From: an uncultured Maribacter sp.
Lineage (GTDB): Bacteria; Bacteroidota; Bacteroidia; Flavobacteriales; Flavobacteriaceae
Assembly (NCBI GenBank): GCA_947498505.1
Contig: CANMKG010000009.1
Span: forward strand, 1-64,000
DNA length: 64,000 bases
Direction of reading: 5' to 3'
Shown: piece after piece, positions 5,513-14,238 of the stretch
How the letters are laid out: every line of letters starts with the position of its first letter
Position numbering within the stretch: position 1 is the stretch's first letter
Notes under the pieces: model-generated
Told to the model about the DNA's origin: nothing
What the model saw: only the letters and a program-made list of their open reading frames with translations
Databases searched by the model: none
Translations under genes and position numbers: made by a program

Positions 5513-6640
5513 CTAATCTAAAGGATTTTTTATAGTTTCAAAAGTGTTTGTAGCCACATGCGTGTATATTTCAGTAGTTTTAGTAGAACCATGCCCTAAA
5601 AGTACTTGTATTTGCCGCAAATCGGTTCCAGATTCTAATAGGTGTGTAGCAAAACTATGCCTTAGCACATGCGGTGTAACTCTAACTCTTATTTTTGCTT
5701 TTTCAGCAGCAGTCTTTACTATTTTAAGTACACTTTCCGCACTATATTTTCTTGTATTCTTTCCTTCAAAAAGGTATACATGTGGACGGTATTCTTTAAA
5801 GTATAGTCGTAAATCTTTTAAAGCCGTTTGTGATAGTATGGTCTGTCTATCTTTACTCCCCTTAGAGTCTTTAATATGAATTAACATTCGTTTACTATCC
5901 ACATCTTCTAATTTAAGGTTAAGTAGTTCGCTTCTGCGTAATCCAGAACCATAAAGAAGTTCAACAATGCATCTGTGTTTAATATTGTTAGTGTTTTCTA
6001 TTATAGCGAGTATTTCTTCCTTAGAAATTACAACGGGCAATTTTGATGTCTTTCTAGGTCTTTCTATTTCATAAAAACGATTAGGCATATTTAAAACTAT
6101 CTCATAGTAAAACTTTATAGCGTTTATTGCTTGATTTACATAAGAGTTTGAATAGTTTTTTTGAATAAGGTGTTGTAGAAATTTACGAATATCAGCCTCT
6201 CCAATTTCCTGTAGTTCTTTATCTTTATAATAATTGATAAATATTTCAAAAAAAGTAACATAAGTTTTAACCGTACTGTCGGCGTAACGCTTTAACTCTA
6301 ACTTTAAAAGGTACTCTTCGGGGCAGGTTTTATAATCTGCTATACTTTTCCTGTTTCTAAACCAGCTTATATCAACCTTTTCATTAGAAGTATTGATTGG
6401 TCTATTTGAAAAGAATTTGTTGTAATTAATCCAGGCACTACCTCTAAAGGTAAAAAAAACAATATTTAAATTCTTTTTAGTATTCTCAATATAGGCCATG
6501 TTATAACTAGTACTCCATTTGGGGTTCGGAAGCCCTTTTATCAGGTTTTGAATTAGTCTATCTGGAGAGAACTTTAACCCAATCATTTTCTGATTTTTAA
6601 TCATTAAATGGTATAACGTAATGGATTTTACATGGTTCAT
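5513..6640 (-). CDS. Tyrosine recombinase, probable cassette integrase (not canonical IntI)
   Basis: 375 residues. A SAM-like core-binding domain covers about 106-185 and the catalytic domain about 200-370. Expected active residues are visible: Arg235 (GSGLRRSEL), Lys260 (DSKGSKDR), His324 and Arg327 (HVLRH), His350 (LLGH) and Tyr359 (IYTH). The stretch between the Lys hairpin and HVLRH is short (about 33 residues after LFEG), so the extra segment typical of IntI is absent. An N-terminal ~105 residues (GLKFSPDR...LPNPKWS...FRGSAWIN) lies outside both domains and may be a DNA-contact module. It is transcribed toward the cassettes in their orientation, unlike most integrons but like the reversed type described in Treponema denticola. 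Its role in moving the cassettes is inferred from adjacency. Confidence 0.85.
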   Translation of the reverse strand: MNHVKSITLYHLMIKNQKMIGLKFSPDRLIQNLIKGLPNPKWSTSYNMAYIENTKKNLNIVFFTFRGSAWINYNKFFSNRPINTSNEKVDISWFRNRKSIADYKTCPEEYLLKLELKRYADSTVKTYVTFFEIFINYYKDKELQEIGEADIRKFLQHLIQKNYSNSYVNQAINAIKFYYEIVLNMPNRFYEIERPRKTSKLPVVISKEEILAIIENTNNIKHRCIVELLYGSGLRRSELLNLKLEDVDSKRMLIHIKDSKGSKDRQTILSQTALKDLRLYFKEYRPHVYLFEGKNTRKYSAESVLKIVKTAAEKAKIRVRVTPHVLRHSFATHLLESGTDLRQIQVLLGHGSTKTTEIYTHVATNTFETIKNPLD

Positions 6641-6705
6641 GGAACAAGTTTAATGATGTTTTTAATTATTAACAGTATATTATGCGTATAAAATACTAAT
6701 AAGTA

Positions 6706-7089
6706 GTGGATAAGAAAAAATGCCCAGTTTGTTCTAATATGGTCGTGGGTAGGTCGGATAAATTATTTTGTTCTATAAAATGTAAATCCATAAAGCAGTA
6801 TGAAGACCGCCAGGAAAACGAGAAGTTTTATTTACAAATTGATAAACAACTAAAAGTTAATAGAAAACTTTTGCGACGGTACAACAAATCGGGAGTTAGT
6901 ACTATTCGTAAATCAGAACTTATAAATAAAGGGTTTAATCCTAATTACTTTACTCATTTCTGGAAAAACCAAAAAGGAGATGTGTATTTATTTGTTTATG
7001 AATACGGCTTTTTAAAAGTGAAGCATAATCAAAAAGAAAAATATGTACTTGTGAAATGGCAAAAGTACATGCGTAAAGATTTGGGATAA
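6706..7089 (+). CDS. Small zinc-ribbon protein divergent from the recombinase
   Basis: 127 residues from a GTG start. The N-terminus has CPVC (Cys6, Cys9) and CSIKC (Cys22, Cys26), a four-Cys zinc ribbon like the DUF2116 type. The remainder is rich in Lys and aromatic residues, without a family I can name; it contains the pattern INKGFNPNYFTHFW. Similar small ribbon proteins occur in Bacteroidota genomes near tyrosine recombinases as far as I recall. The gene starts 65 bp from the recombinase start on the opposite strand, so the two may share a control region. A role as a DNA-binding accessory factor is a guess. Confidence 0.7.
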   Translation: MDKKKCPVCSNMVVGRSDKLFCSIKCKSIKQYEDRQENEKFYLQIDKQLKVNRKLLRRYNKSGVSTIRKSELINKGFNPNYFTHFWKNQKGDVYLFVYEYGFLKVKHNQKEKYVLVKWQKYMRKDLG

Positions 7090-7125
7090 AAAAAATCGGA
7101 TAAAACGTAAAGCATTATCCGATTT
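7088..7125 (-). terminator. Terminator of purA
   Basis: A perfect 11-bp stem, AAATCGGATAA (7093-7103) and TTATCCGATTT (7115-7125), is followed on the minus strand by a run of eight T. It lies between the convergent zinc-ribbon gene and purA and marks the boundary between the cassette module and core genes. Confidence 0.85.
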
Positions 7126-7146
7126 GAATATTATTGTAGTAATATA

Positions 7147-8418
7147 CTATCTATTAATTGTCTGTTTTCTATCTGGTCCAACAGAAACAATTTTAATAGG
7201 AATTTCTAATTCTTTTTCTAGAAAGTCTATATACGCATTCAATTCTTTAGGGAATTGAGATGGGTTAGACATTTTTGTTAAATCTTCTTTCCAGCATGGG
7301 AACTCCGTATATACTGGAGTAACATTTTCTGGTTCAATATTATAAGGTAAATGCGAAATAGTTTCTCCCTTGTATTTGTACGCTGTACATACTTTTAAGG
7401 TTTTAAAACCGGATAGAACATCGCCTTTCATCATATTTAGCTGAGTAACCCCGTTTACTTGACAGGCATATTTTAGCGCAACCAAATCTAACCAACCACA
7501 ACGACGTGGTCTACCAGTTACCGCACCAAACTCATGACCAACTTTTGCCATTTTAGCTCCGGTTTCATCAAATAACTCTGTAGGGAATGGTCCAGAACCT
7601 ACACGAGTGGTATAGGCTTTAAAAATACCGTGTACTTCTTTTACTTGGTTTGGCGCAATACCTAAACCTGTACATGCTCCAGCGGCTGTTGTATTAGAAG
7701 ATGTTACAAATGGGTATGTTCCAAAATCTACATCTAATAATGAGCCTTGTGCACCTTCAGCCAAAATTGTTTTACCAGCTTTTATGGCTTTATGAAAATA
7801 TTCTTCACTATCAATAAAAGTTAATTCTTTTAAACGTTCTATAGCTTCAAAAAATTCTACTTCCATTTCATCCAAATCGTACTGCACATCAACATTGTAA
7901 AAGCTAATCATAGCTTCATGTTTATCAGCTAAGTTGCGGTACTTTTCTTTCCAAGAGTCTAACTCTAAATCACCAATACGAATACCATTTCTGCCCGTTT
8001 TGTCCATATAAGTAGGGCCAATTCCTTTTAAAGTAGAGCCAATTTTAGCTTTTCCTTTGGCAGCTTCAGAAGCAGCATCTAATAAACGGTGTGTAGGTAA
8101 TATTAAGTGTGCTTTTCTAGACAGTATTAATTTAGCTTTATAGTCAATTTTAAACTTGTCTAAGCCTTCCAATTCTTTTACAAAAACAACAGGATCAATA
8201 ACCACTCCATTGCCAATAACGTTCATGGCTTTGTCATGAAAAATTCCAGAAGGAATTGTTCTAAGCACGTGTTTTATACCATCAAATTCTAAAGTGTGTC
8301 CTGCGTTTGGTCCGCCTTGAAAGCGCGCAATAATATCGTAGTCTTTAGTGAGTACATCAACAATTTTACCTTTTCCTTCGTCTCCCCACTGTAATCCTAG
8401 TAGTAAATCTACTGCCAT
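7147..8418 (-). CDS. purA: Adenylosuccinate synthetase
   Basis: 423 residues, full length. It joins IMP and aspartate using GTP to give adenylosuccinate, the first committed step to AMP, in the cytoplasm. The N-terminus has the phosphate-binding LQWGDEGKGKI, followed by GPNAGHT. STLKGIGPTYMDK, ILAEGAQGSLLDVDFGTYPFVTSSN and TGRPRRCGWLD are also clear. It follows the fur-like gene by 12 bp, probably in one transcript with it and the relA/spoT gene. Confidence 0.97.
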   Translation of the reverse strand: MAVDLLLGLQWGDEGKGKIVDVLTKDYDIIARFQGGPNAGHTLEFDGIKHVLRTIPSGIFHDKAMNVIGNGVVIDPVVFVKELEGLDKFKIDYKAKLILSRKAHLILPTHRLLDAASEAAKGKAKIGSTLKGIGPTYMDKTGRNGIRIGDLELDSWKEKYRNLADKHEAMISFYNVDVQYDLDEMEVEFFEAIERLKELTFIDSEEYFHKAIKAGKTILAEGAQGSLLDVDFGTYPFVTSSNTTAAGACTGLGIAPNQVKEVHGIFKAYTTRVGSGPFPTELFDETGAKMAKVGHEFGAVTGRPRRCGWLDLVALKYACQVNGVTQLNMMKGDVLSGFKTLKVCTAYKYKGETISHLPYNIEPENVTPVYTEFPCWKEDLTKMSNPSQFPKELNAYIDFLEKELEIPIKIVSVGPDRKQTINR

Positions 8419-8430
8419 TTATTTTAATAC

Positions 8431-8886
8431 TTAATTAGTTGAGTTTTCTTCTTTGTTTTTTGTGCCGTAAAAATAGAGTGAATGGTTATTAATAGAAATA
8501 TTAAAAACCTCTTCTATGGTTTTTTTGATAGATTGAATTCGAGGGTCGCAAAACTCAATAACCTCACCAGTATCCGTTAAAATTACGTGATCATGCTGAC
8601 GGTCAAAATATGATTTTTCGTACTGTGCTTGCGATTTACCAAACTGATGCTTACGTACTAACTTACAGTCTAGTAGTAATTCAATAGTATTATACAGTGT
8701 GGCACGGCTAACCCTGTAGTTTTTGTTTTTCATGTTTATGTATAGCGATTCAATATCAAAATGATCATCGCTATCATAAATTTCTTGAAGTATCGCGTAC
8801 CTTTCAGGCGTTTTTCTATGCCCATTGTCTTCTAAAAAAGTAGTGAAGACGTTTTTTACAATTTCTTGATTTTTATTAGGACGCAT
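8431..8886 (-). CDS. Fur-family transcriptional regulator
   Basis: 151 residues. An N-terminal winged helix ([14 protein letters not shown] ... [21 protein letters not shown]) is followed by a dimer/metal domain with [15 protein letters not shown]. The C-terminal CxxC zinc pairs of many Fur and PerR proteins are absent. It could sense iron, zinc or peroxide; the sequence does not settle which. It sits between relA/spoT and purA, an order I associate with Flavobacteriaceae. Confidence 0.9.
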   Translation of the reverse strand: MRPNKNQEIVKNVFTTFLEDNGHRKTPERYAILQEIYDSDDHFDIESLYINMKNKNYRVSRATLYNTIELLLDCKLVRKHQFGKSQAQYEKSYFDRQHDHVILTDTGEVIEFCDPRIQSIKKTIEEVFNISINNHSLYFYGTKNKEENSTN

Positions 8887-8939
8887 ATTTGCTTAACACG
8901 ATTAATGTACAAATGTACAGCTAAATTTTTACACAATTT

Positions 8940-11144
8940 CTATAATCTTGTTACTTTATCTATACCTTGAATTTGTTTTAAATTGGTAATTAGTTTTTTA
9001 AGTATTGCATTGTTTTTAACCACCACAGTAATTTTTCCAGTAAACGTGCCACCATCCGTATTAAAATTAAGATTACGCATGTTTACGTGCATGTTGTTAG
9101 ATATTACTTCGGTTATTTTACTAATTAAACCTAGGTTATCTATTCCTGTTAAATTAATTTCTGATGTAAATTCTTCTTGAGACGAATCTACCCACTTTGC
9201 TGTCATTATTCTATAGGCGTAATGCGCTTGCAAGGAAATGGCATTGGGACAGTTTTTTTTATGCACTTTCATGCCTTCCGAAACACTTATAAAACCAAAA
9301 ACTGGATCGCCCGGAATAGGATTACAACATTGAGATAGCGTATAATCTAGCTTTTCTTCTTCCTTACCAAAAACAAGCATGTCATACTTTGCAGTTATGT
9401 CATCTTTATTGATGTCCTCCGGAGCAGGATTTCTACGAATTTTGTTTTTAAAGAAACTTATAAAAGCATTGTTGTATGATGATGCAAAATCTTTAATCAT
9501 TTGATTGTCAATAGCACCAATACTTATTCTATAAAAAAGGTCTAAACTAGTTTTAAGTTTAAAGTAGGTTACCATTTTGTTTATGGTATCTTCATTTAAA
9601 CTAATTTTCTGCGATTTTAATTTTCTTCGTAAAACTTCTTTCCCCTCAAGAGCAGCAGATTTTTTCTCTTCTCGGAGCGATGATTTTATTTTTGCCCTAG
9701 CTTTTGCCGTGGTGGCATAATCTAACCAGTTTTGGTTAGGCTTAGCTTGGTCAGATGTTATAATTTCTACCTGATCACCGCTGTGTAGGGTTGTATTTAA
9801 AGGGACTAGTTTTCCGTTAACTTTAGCACCTCGGGTATGCATACCAACCTCAGTATGTATCGTAAAAGCAAAATCTAAAGGTGTAGCCCCTTTTGGAAGC
9901 GATTTTAATTCTCCCTGAGGTGTAAACACAAAAATTTCTTTAGAGTATAGGTTGAGTTTAAACTCCTCAACAAAATCTACAGCATTTGCATTGGCATTTT
10001 CTAATGCTTCTTGCAATCTGTTTAACCACATTTCAATACCCTGTTCTTTTTGGTCACCATGTTTGTACTTAAAGTGTGCAGCGTAACCTTTTTCTGCAAT
10101 TTCATGCATACGTTCGCTTCGTATTTGCACTTCTACCCATCTACCTTTTGGGCCCATTACAGTAATATGCAACGCCTCGTATCCCGTAGATTTTGGTGAT
10201 GAAATCCAATCTCTTAATCGCACAGGGTTGGGTGTAAAGTGGTCGGTAACTATAGAGTATATTTTCCAGGCTAAAAACTTTTCGTTTTGGCGATTGGATT
10301 TGTATATAATTCTAATAGCAAACTTGTCATAAATTTCATCAAAGGCAACATTCTGAACTTTCATTTTTCTACGAATAGAAAAAATGGATTTCATTCGCCC
10401 TTTAATGTCGTATGAAAGACCTTCTTTTTTTAGTGAATTGTCTATTACCTCAGAAAAAGCGTTTATATATGCAATTTGAGCTTCTTTAGTACCTTCAATT
10501 TTTGCCTTAATATCATTGTAGACCTGAGGTTCGGTATACTTTAAACTTAAATCTTCAAGTTCCGTTTTAATATTATAAAGCCCAATACGATGTGCTAAAG
10601 GGGCATAAATGTATAAGGTTTCCGAAGCTATTTTCACCTGCTTGTGCTCTGGCATAGAGTCCATGGTGAGCATGTTGTGGTAACGATCGGCAATCTTAAT
10701 AATAATAACGCGTACATCATCATTTAAAGTAAGTAGCATTTTACGAAAATTCTCAGCTTGCTGAGAAATGTTCATATCCTTCTTTAAATGTGCAATTTTG
10801 GTGAGACCGTCAACTATACGAGCAACAGTTTCACCAAACATACGGTCAATATCATCCAGCGTATATTCAGTATCTTCAACAACATCATGTAACAATGCGG
10901 CAGCAATAGAAGTGGCATCTAAACCAATTTCTGATGCTACAATTTTTGCAACGGCAATGGGGTGAAATATATAGGCTTCGCCCGATTTTCTTCTTTGGTT
11001 TTTGTGCCCATCTACGGCTATTTCAAAAGCAGACCGTATAAGCTTTTTATCATCATCCGAAAGTGTTTGATAACTTATGCGCAGTAACTCCTTATACTGC
11101 CTTGCAATTTCTTTATTTTCTTTTTCTATTGAAATCTCATTCAT
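8940..11144 (-). CDS. relA/spoT: Bifunctional (p)ppGpp synthetase/hydrolase
   Basis: 734 residues with the complete long RSH layout. An HD hydrolase domain (FHPIAVA, ALLHDVVEDT near residues 60-90) is followed by a synthetase domain (RLRDWISSPKSTGYEALHITV near 310-335). TGS (KEIFVFTPQGELKSLPKGATPLDFAFTIH), a conserved Cys-rich segment and a C-terminal ACT domain follow. The intact HD motif suggests both making and breaking of (p)ppGpp. It is followed by the fur-like gene after 53 bp. Confidence 0.95.
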   Translation of the reverse strand: MNEISIEKENKEIARQYKELLRISYQTLSDDDKKLIRSAFEIAVDGHKNQRRKSGEAYIFHPIAVAKIVASEIGLDATSIAAALLHDVVEDTEYTLDDIDRMFGETVARIVDGLTKIAHLKKDMNISQQAENFRKMLLTLNDDVRVIIIKIADRYHNMLTMDSMPEHKQVKIASETLYIYAPLAHRIGLYNIKTELEDLSLKYTEPQVYNDIKAKIEGTKEAQIAYINAFSEVIDNSLKKEGLSYDIKGRMKSIFSIRRKMKVQNVAFDEIYDKFAIRIIYKSNRQNEKFLAWKIYSIVTDHFTPNPVRLRDWISSPKSTGYEALHITVMGPKGRWVEVQIRSERMHEIAEKGYAAHFKYKHGDQKEQGIEMWLNRLQEALENANANAVDFVEEFKLNLYSKEIFVFTPQGELKSLPKGATPLDFAFTIHTEVGMHTRGAKVNGKLVPLNTTLHSGDQVEIITSDQAKPNQNWLDYATTAKARAKIKSSLREEKKSAALEGKEVLRRKLKSQKISLNEDTINKMVTYFKLKTSLDLFYRISIGAIDNQMIKDFASSYNNAFISFFKNKIRRNPAPEDINKDDITAKYDMLVFGKEEEKLDYTLSQCCNPIPGDPVFGFISVSEGMKVHKKNCPNAISLQAHYAYRIMTAKWVDSSQEEFTSEINLTGIDNLGLISKITEVISNNMHVNMRNLNFNTDGGTFTGKITVVVKNNAILKKLITNLKQIQGIDKVTRL

Positions 11145-11187
11145 GCTATAATAAAAATACCAATTTTTTAGGGGTATTCAACAAAAA

Positions 11188-12420
11188 TTAGACCTTTAAG
11201 TTGTTTATTCGGTTAATCAGTGGTGGATGCGAATAATGCATAAATACGTAAGCAGGATGGGGGGTAAGGTTGCTCAAGCTATTTTTGGATAACTTTTTTA
11301 AAGAGGTTATTAACGGATTTGCACCAAAAGTGTTTTTAGCATAATCATCTGCCTGATATTCAAATTTTCGAGATAAGTAATTCATTATTAGTCCTGTAAT
11401 TTCTGAAATAGGACTGTATAAAATTCCGAAACCAATTAATGCAGCATGAAAACTAGGATTGTTTACACCAATAGCTAATGATACTTCCGGATTGTTTACA
11501 AATAGCGATAAAATAAAAAGAGTTATGCCAGTAAGTATTAGACTAATTAACAGATTAAAAATAATATGTTTGCGCTTATAATGTCCTACTTCATGAGCTA
11601 AAACAGCAACAATTTCATCTTCTTCCAAATCATTGATTAAAGTATCATAAAGTGTTACTCTTTTTTCGGTGCCAAATCCAGAAAAATATGCGTTTGCCTT
11701 TGTAGATCTTTTAGAGCCATCCACAACAAAAATGTTATTGAGTTTAAAACCTACCGTGTTAGCATAAGCTTCTATTTTTGTTTTTAAGCTACCTTCTTCT
11801 AATGGTTTTTGTTTATTAAAAAGAGGAACAATTAGTCTGCTGTAGAAAAGGTTCATAAAAAGCATAAAAAAGGCAATAACACCCCAAGCATAAAGCCAAA
11901 AATTAGTGCCTGCCCATTCAAAAAACCAAATAATAGCACTTAAAACACCTCCACCTAAAATTATCATCATTAGCCATCCTTTTATTTTATCTAGTACAAA
12001 GGTTTTTATAGTGGTTTTATTAAAACCAAATTTTTCTTCAATAACAAAAGTATGGTAGTAGGAGAAAGGTGTATTAATAATATCGCTACCCAGAAATATT
12101 ATTCCGAAAAAAAGCAGGGCATGAATAATCATGTTTTTCGAAAAACTACTTGCAATAGTATCAACAAATTCAAACCCACCAAAAATCAAAAAGGTTAAAG
12201 TTAAAACGGTAGAAAATATAGAGATATATAAGTTAAAACTGTAGTTAGTTTTTTTGTACGCCTGAGATTTTTTATACTCTTCTTCATTAAAAACATCATG
12301 TAACTCATCAGGAATGGCATCATTATAACGTTTTGCATTTAAGTAGTTTAAAATGGTTTCTAATAAAAATTGAAAAATTAATATGCCAATAATAATATAA
12401 AACAGGGTTGTACTATTCAT
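11188..12420 (-). CDS. M48 family (CAAX prenyl protease type) membrane metallopeptidase
   Basis: 410 residues from the ATG at 12420 (MNSTTLFY). The frame is open upstream, but that would overlap the preceding methyltransferase gene. The zinc motif HEVGH lies in EIVAVLAHEVGHYKRKH, with a downstream Glu in SRKFEYQADDYA. About seven hydrophobic segments match the Ste24-like integral membrane architecture. In bacteria such enzymes take part in membrane protein quality control, although the substrate is unknown here. Confidence 0.93.
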   Translation of the reverse strand: MNSTTLFYIIIGILIFQFLLETILNYLNAKRYNDAIPDELHDVFNEEEYKKSQAYKKTNYSFNLYISIFSTVLTLTFLIFGGFEFVDTIASSFSKNMIIHALLFFGIIFLGSDIINTPFSYYHTFVIEEKFGFNKTTIKTFVLDKIKGWLMMIILGGGVLSAIIWFFEWAGTNFWLYAWGVIAFFMLFMNLFYSRLIVPLFNKQKPLEEGSLKTKIEAYANTVGFKLNNIFVVDGSKRSTKANAYFSGFGTEKRVTLYDTLINDLEEDEIVAVLAHEVGHYKRKHIIFNLLISLILTGITLFILSLFVNNPEVSLAIGVNNPSFHAALIGFGILYSPISEITGLIMNYLSRKFEYQADDYAKNTFGANPLITSLKKLSKNSLSNLTPHPAYVFMHYSHPPLINRINNLKV

Positions 12421-12448
12421 ACGATAAGTTTTGTTTTTTAATTTAATT

Positions 12449-13252
12449 CTAATCGATTTCTCGTTGCCGTTTTCCTTCAAAAATTAGTATCGCAGCTGCC
12501 ACGGAAACATTCATAGAATCTATTTCTCCATGCATAGGTATAATAATACTTTGTGTTGCATTTTGGAGCCATTTATCTGAGAGTCCTGTGGCTTCTGTAC
12601 CTACAACAATGGCCGAGGCTTCAGTAAAATCTATCTTTGTATACTTTTTTGAAGCCGTTAGTGCTGCACAATAAATTGCAATGTTTTTTACCTTTAAATA
12701 CGTGATAATATCATTAGTTGATGCACTCGCAATCTGCGTTGTAAACAAACATCCCACGCTTGATCTTATAATATTAGGGTTATACAAGTCGGTTTTGGGG
12801 TTTGCAATAATAACGGCATCTAAATTGGCGGCATCAGCAGTGCGCAATAAAGCACCAATGTTTCCCGGTTTTTCAGGAGCTTCAGCAACTAGAATTAATG
12901 GGTTTTTATGTTTAAATATTAGGTTTTTAAGCTCATGACTTTTGTTCTGCACAATGGCAATTAGCCCTTCAGTGGTACCTCGATACGCTATTTTTTGATA
13001 CACTTCTTTAGAGACTGATATTATTTGTTCAACGTTTTCGAAATTTTCTAAAATCTTGTCTTCAGAAAATAGTTGGGGTTCAAACAACAAAGTATCAATT
13101 TTATACCCTCCTTTTAAAGCAAGTTGAAGCTCACGTTGTCCTTCTAAAACAAAAAGGTTAGATTTTTTTCGTTCCCTAGATTTTTCTCTCAGTAATAATA
13201 CTTTTTTTAGTATAGGGTTTTGGAGACTTGTTAAATGCTTAAATTCACTCAT
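12449..13252 (-). CDS. TrmH/SpoU-family RNA 2'-O-methyltransferase
   Basis: 267 residues. An N-terminal substrate-binding domain (LFVLEGQRELQLALKGGYKIDTLLFE) precedes the SPOUT knot with EAPEKPGNIGALLRTADAANLDAVII, GTEATGLSDKW and IPMHGEIDSMNVSVAAAILIFE. These are the three classical SpoU motifs. It uses SAM to methylate ribose in rRNA or tRNA; the target nucleotide cannot be told from sequence. It is probably the first gene of the minus-strand run ending with purA. Confidence 0.93.
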   Translation of the reverse strand: MSEFKHLTSLQNPILKKVLLLREKSRERKKSNLFVLEGQRELQLALKGGYKIDTLLFEPQLFSEDKILENFENVEQIISVSKEVYQKIAYRGTTEGLIAIVQNKSHELKNLIFKHKNPLILVAEAPEKPGNIGALLRTADAANLDAVIIANPKTDLYNPNIIRSSVGCLFTTQIASASTNDIITYLKVKNIAIYCAALTASKKYTKIDFTEASAIVVGTEATGLSDKWLQNATQSIIIPMHGEIDSMNVSVAAAILIFEGKRQREID

Positions 13253-13320
13253 TATTACAAAAATAATGTAATCCGAACACTATTTGGGCGACAATGCAGA
13301 AAACCAAAATCTAAACTAAT

Positions 13321-14115
13321 ATGAGAATTACCTTTTTAATTGCAGTATTACTTTTTACATCGTGTAAGCAAACTGTTAAAAATCAAAATGTTGAAAAGGA
13401 AAAAGCGGTGGAGAAAGTAGTAGAATCTAAAAAATATCCTGAAACAATTACAAAAGTATTTCAAGCACATGGAGGATTGGATAGTTGGAATTCATATAAA
13501 ACCATGGAATTTAAGTTTCCTGTAAAAGAATTTGAGGAAACGCATACAATTGGTTTATATTCAAGAAAAGATAAAGTAGAGGCGACAAATTACTCCTACG
13601 GTTTTGATGGAGAAAATGTTTGGGAACTAGATAAAGAAGACGCTTTTAAGGGCGACGCTTTTTTTTATCATAATTTGTACTTTTATTTTGGAGCAATGCC
13701 TTTTGTGTTGGCTGATAGTGGAATTGTGTATAGTGATACTGAAGCTTTGGAGTACGATGGAGTATCTTATCCAGGTATAAAAATTAGTTATAATGATGGC
13801 GTAGGAACCTCGCCAAAAGACAACTACTATTTACATTACAATCCAGAAACGTATAACATGGAATGGTTAGGTTATACATTTACGTATAACACAGGAAAGG
13901 TTTCTGATAACGTTAAATGGATTCGATATAATGATTGGACTAAAGTAAATGAGTTTTTGTTACCAAAGTCTATCACATGGTTTGATTATGAGGGACGAAC
14001 AATTAAGGAACCTAAAAACACAATTTACTTTAAAGATGCTCAATTACATAAGCATAATATGCCCAACAACTTTTATGCAATTCCTGAAGGAGGAAACATT
14101 GTAACTAGAAAGTAA
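13321..14115 (+). CDS. Lipoprotein, DUF6503-like
   Basis: 264 residues. A short hydrophobic leader ends in LFTSC, a lipobox with Cys15, so the product is likely membrane-anchored in the periplasm or outer membrane. The body has HGGLDSWNSYKTMEFKF and repeated beta-strand patterns resembling LolA-like or DUF6503 proteins that may bind lipids. It starts 68 bp from the divergent methyltransferase gene and lies just upstream of the molybdenum operon without an obvious functional link. Confidence 0.7.
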   Translation: MRITFLIAVLLFTSCKQTVKNQNVEKEKAVEKVVESKKYPETITKVFQAHGGLDSWNSYKTMEFKFPVKEFEETHTIGLYSRKDKVEATNYSYGFDGENVWELDKEDAFKGDAFFYHNLYFYFGAMPFVLADSGIVYSDTEALEYDGVSYPGIKISYNDGVGTSPKDNYYLHYNPETYNMEWLGYTFTYNTGKVSDNVKWIRYNDWTKVNEFLLPKSITWFDYEGRTIKEPKNTIYFKDAQLHKHNMPNNFYAIPEGGNIVTRK

Positions 14116-14187
14116 TTTTAACATAAAAAAAGGTTAAAATAACTAGATGTAGCTTTCAAACATTTTTTTATATTTAACTTGAAATAA

Positions 14188-14207
14188 TTTCTATTTAAAT
14201 ATAGAAA
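14188..14207. promoter_or_regulatory. Operator-like inverted repeat upstream of the molybdoenzyme operon
   Basis: TTTCTAT and ATAGAAA are separated by six A/T bases, 31 bp before the start of the 2Fe-2S subunit gene. It could be a dimer-binding site for a regulator of this operon. In an AT-rich region such a match may be chance. Confidence 0.3.
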
Positions 14208-14238
14208 AATTTCTTTATACTCATTCAACTTTAATAAT

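Noticed and set aside
5544-5879. 111-codon plus-strand ORF
   Set aside because: Antisense shadow of the recombinase catalytic domain.
6641-6705. Promoter for the recombinase
   Set aside because: TAAACTTG on the minus strand resembles TAnnTTTG with one mismatch, but no TTTG box is at the right distance.
14115-14140. Hairpin after the DUF6503-like gene as a terminator
   Set aside because: The short stem (TTTTAAC/GGTTAAAA) has no T run after it.
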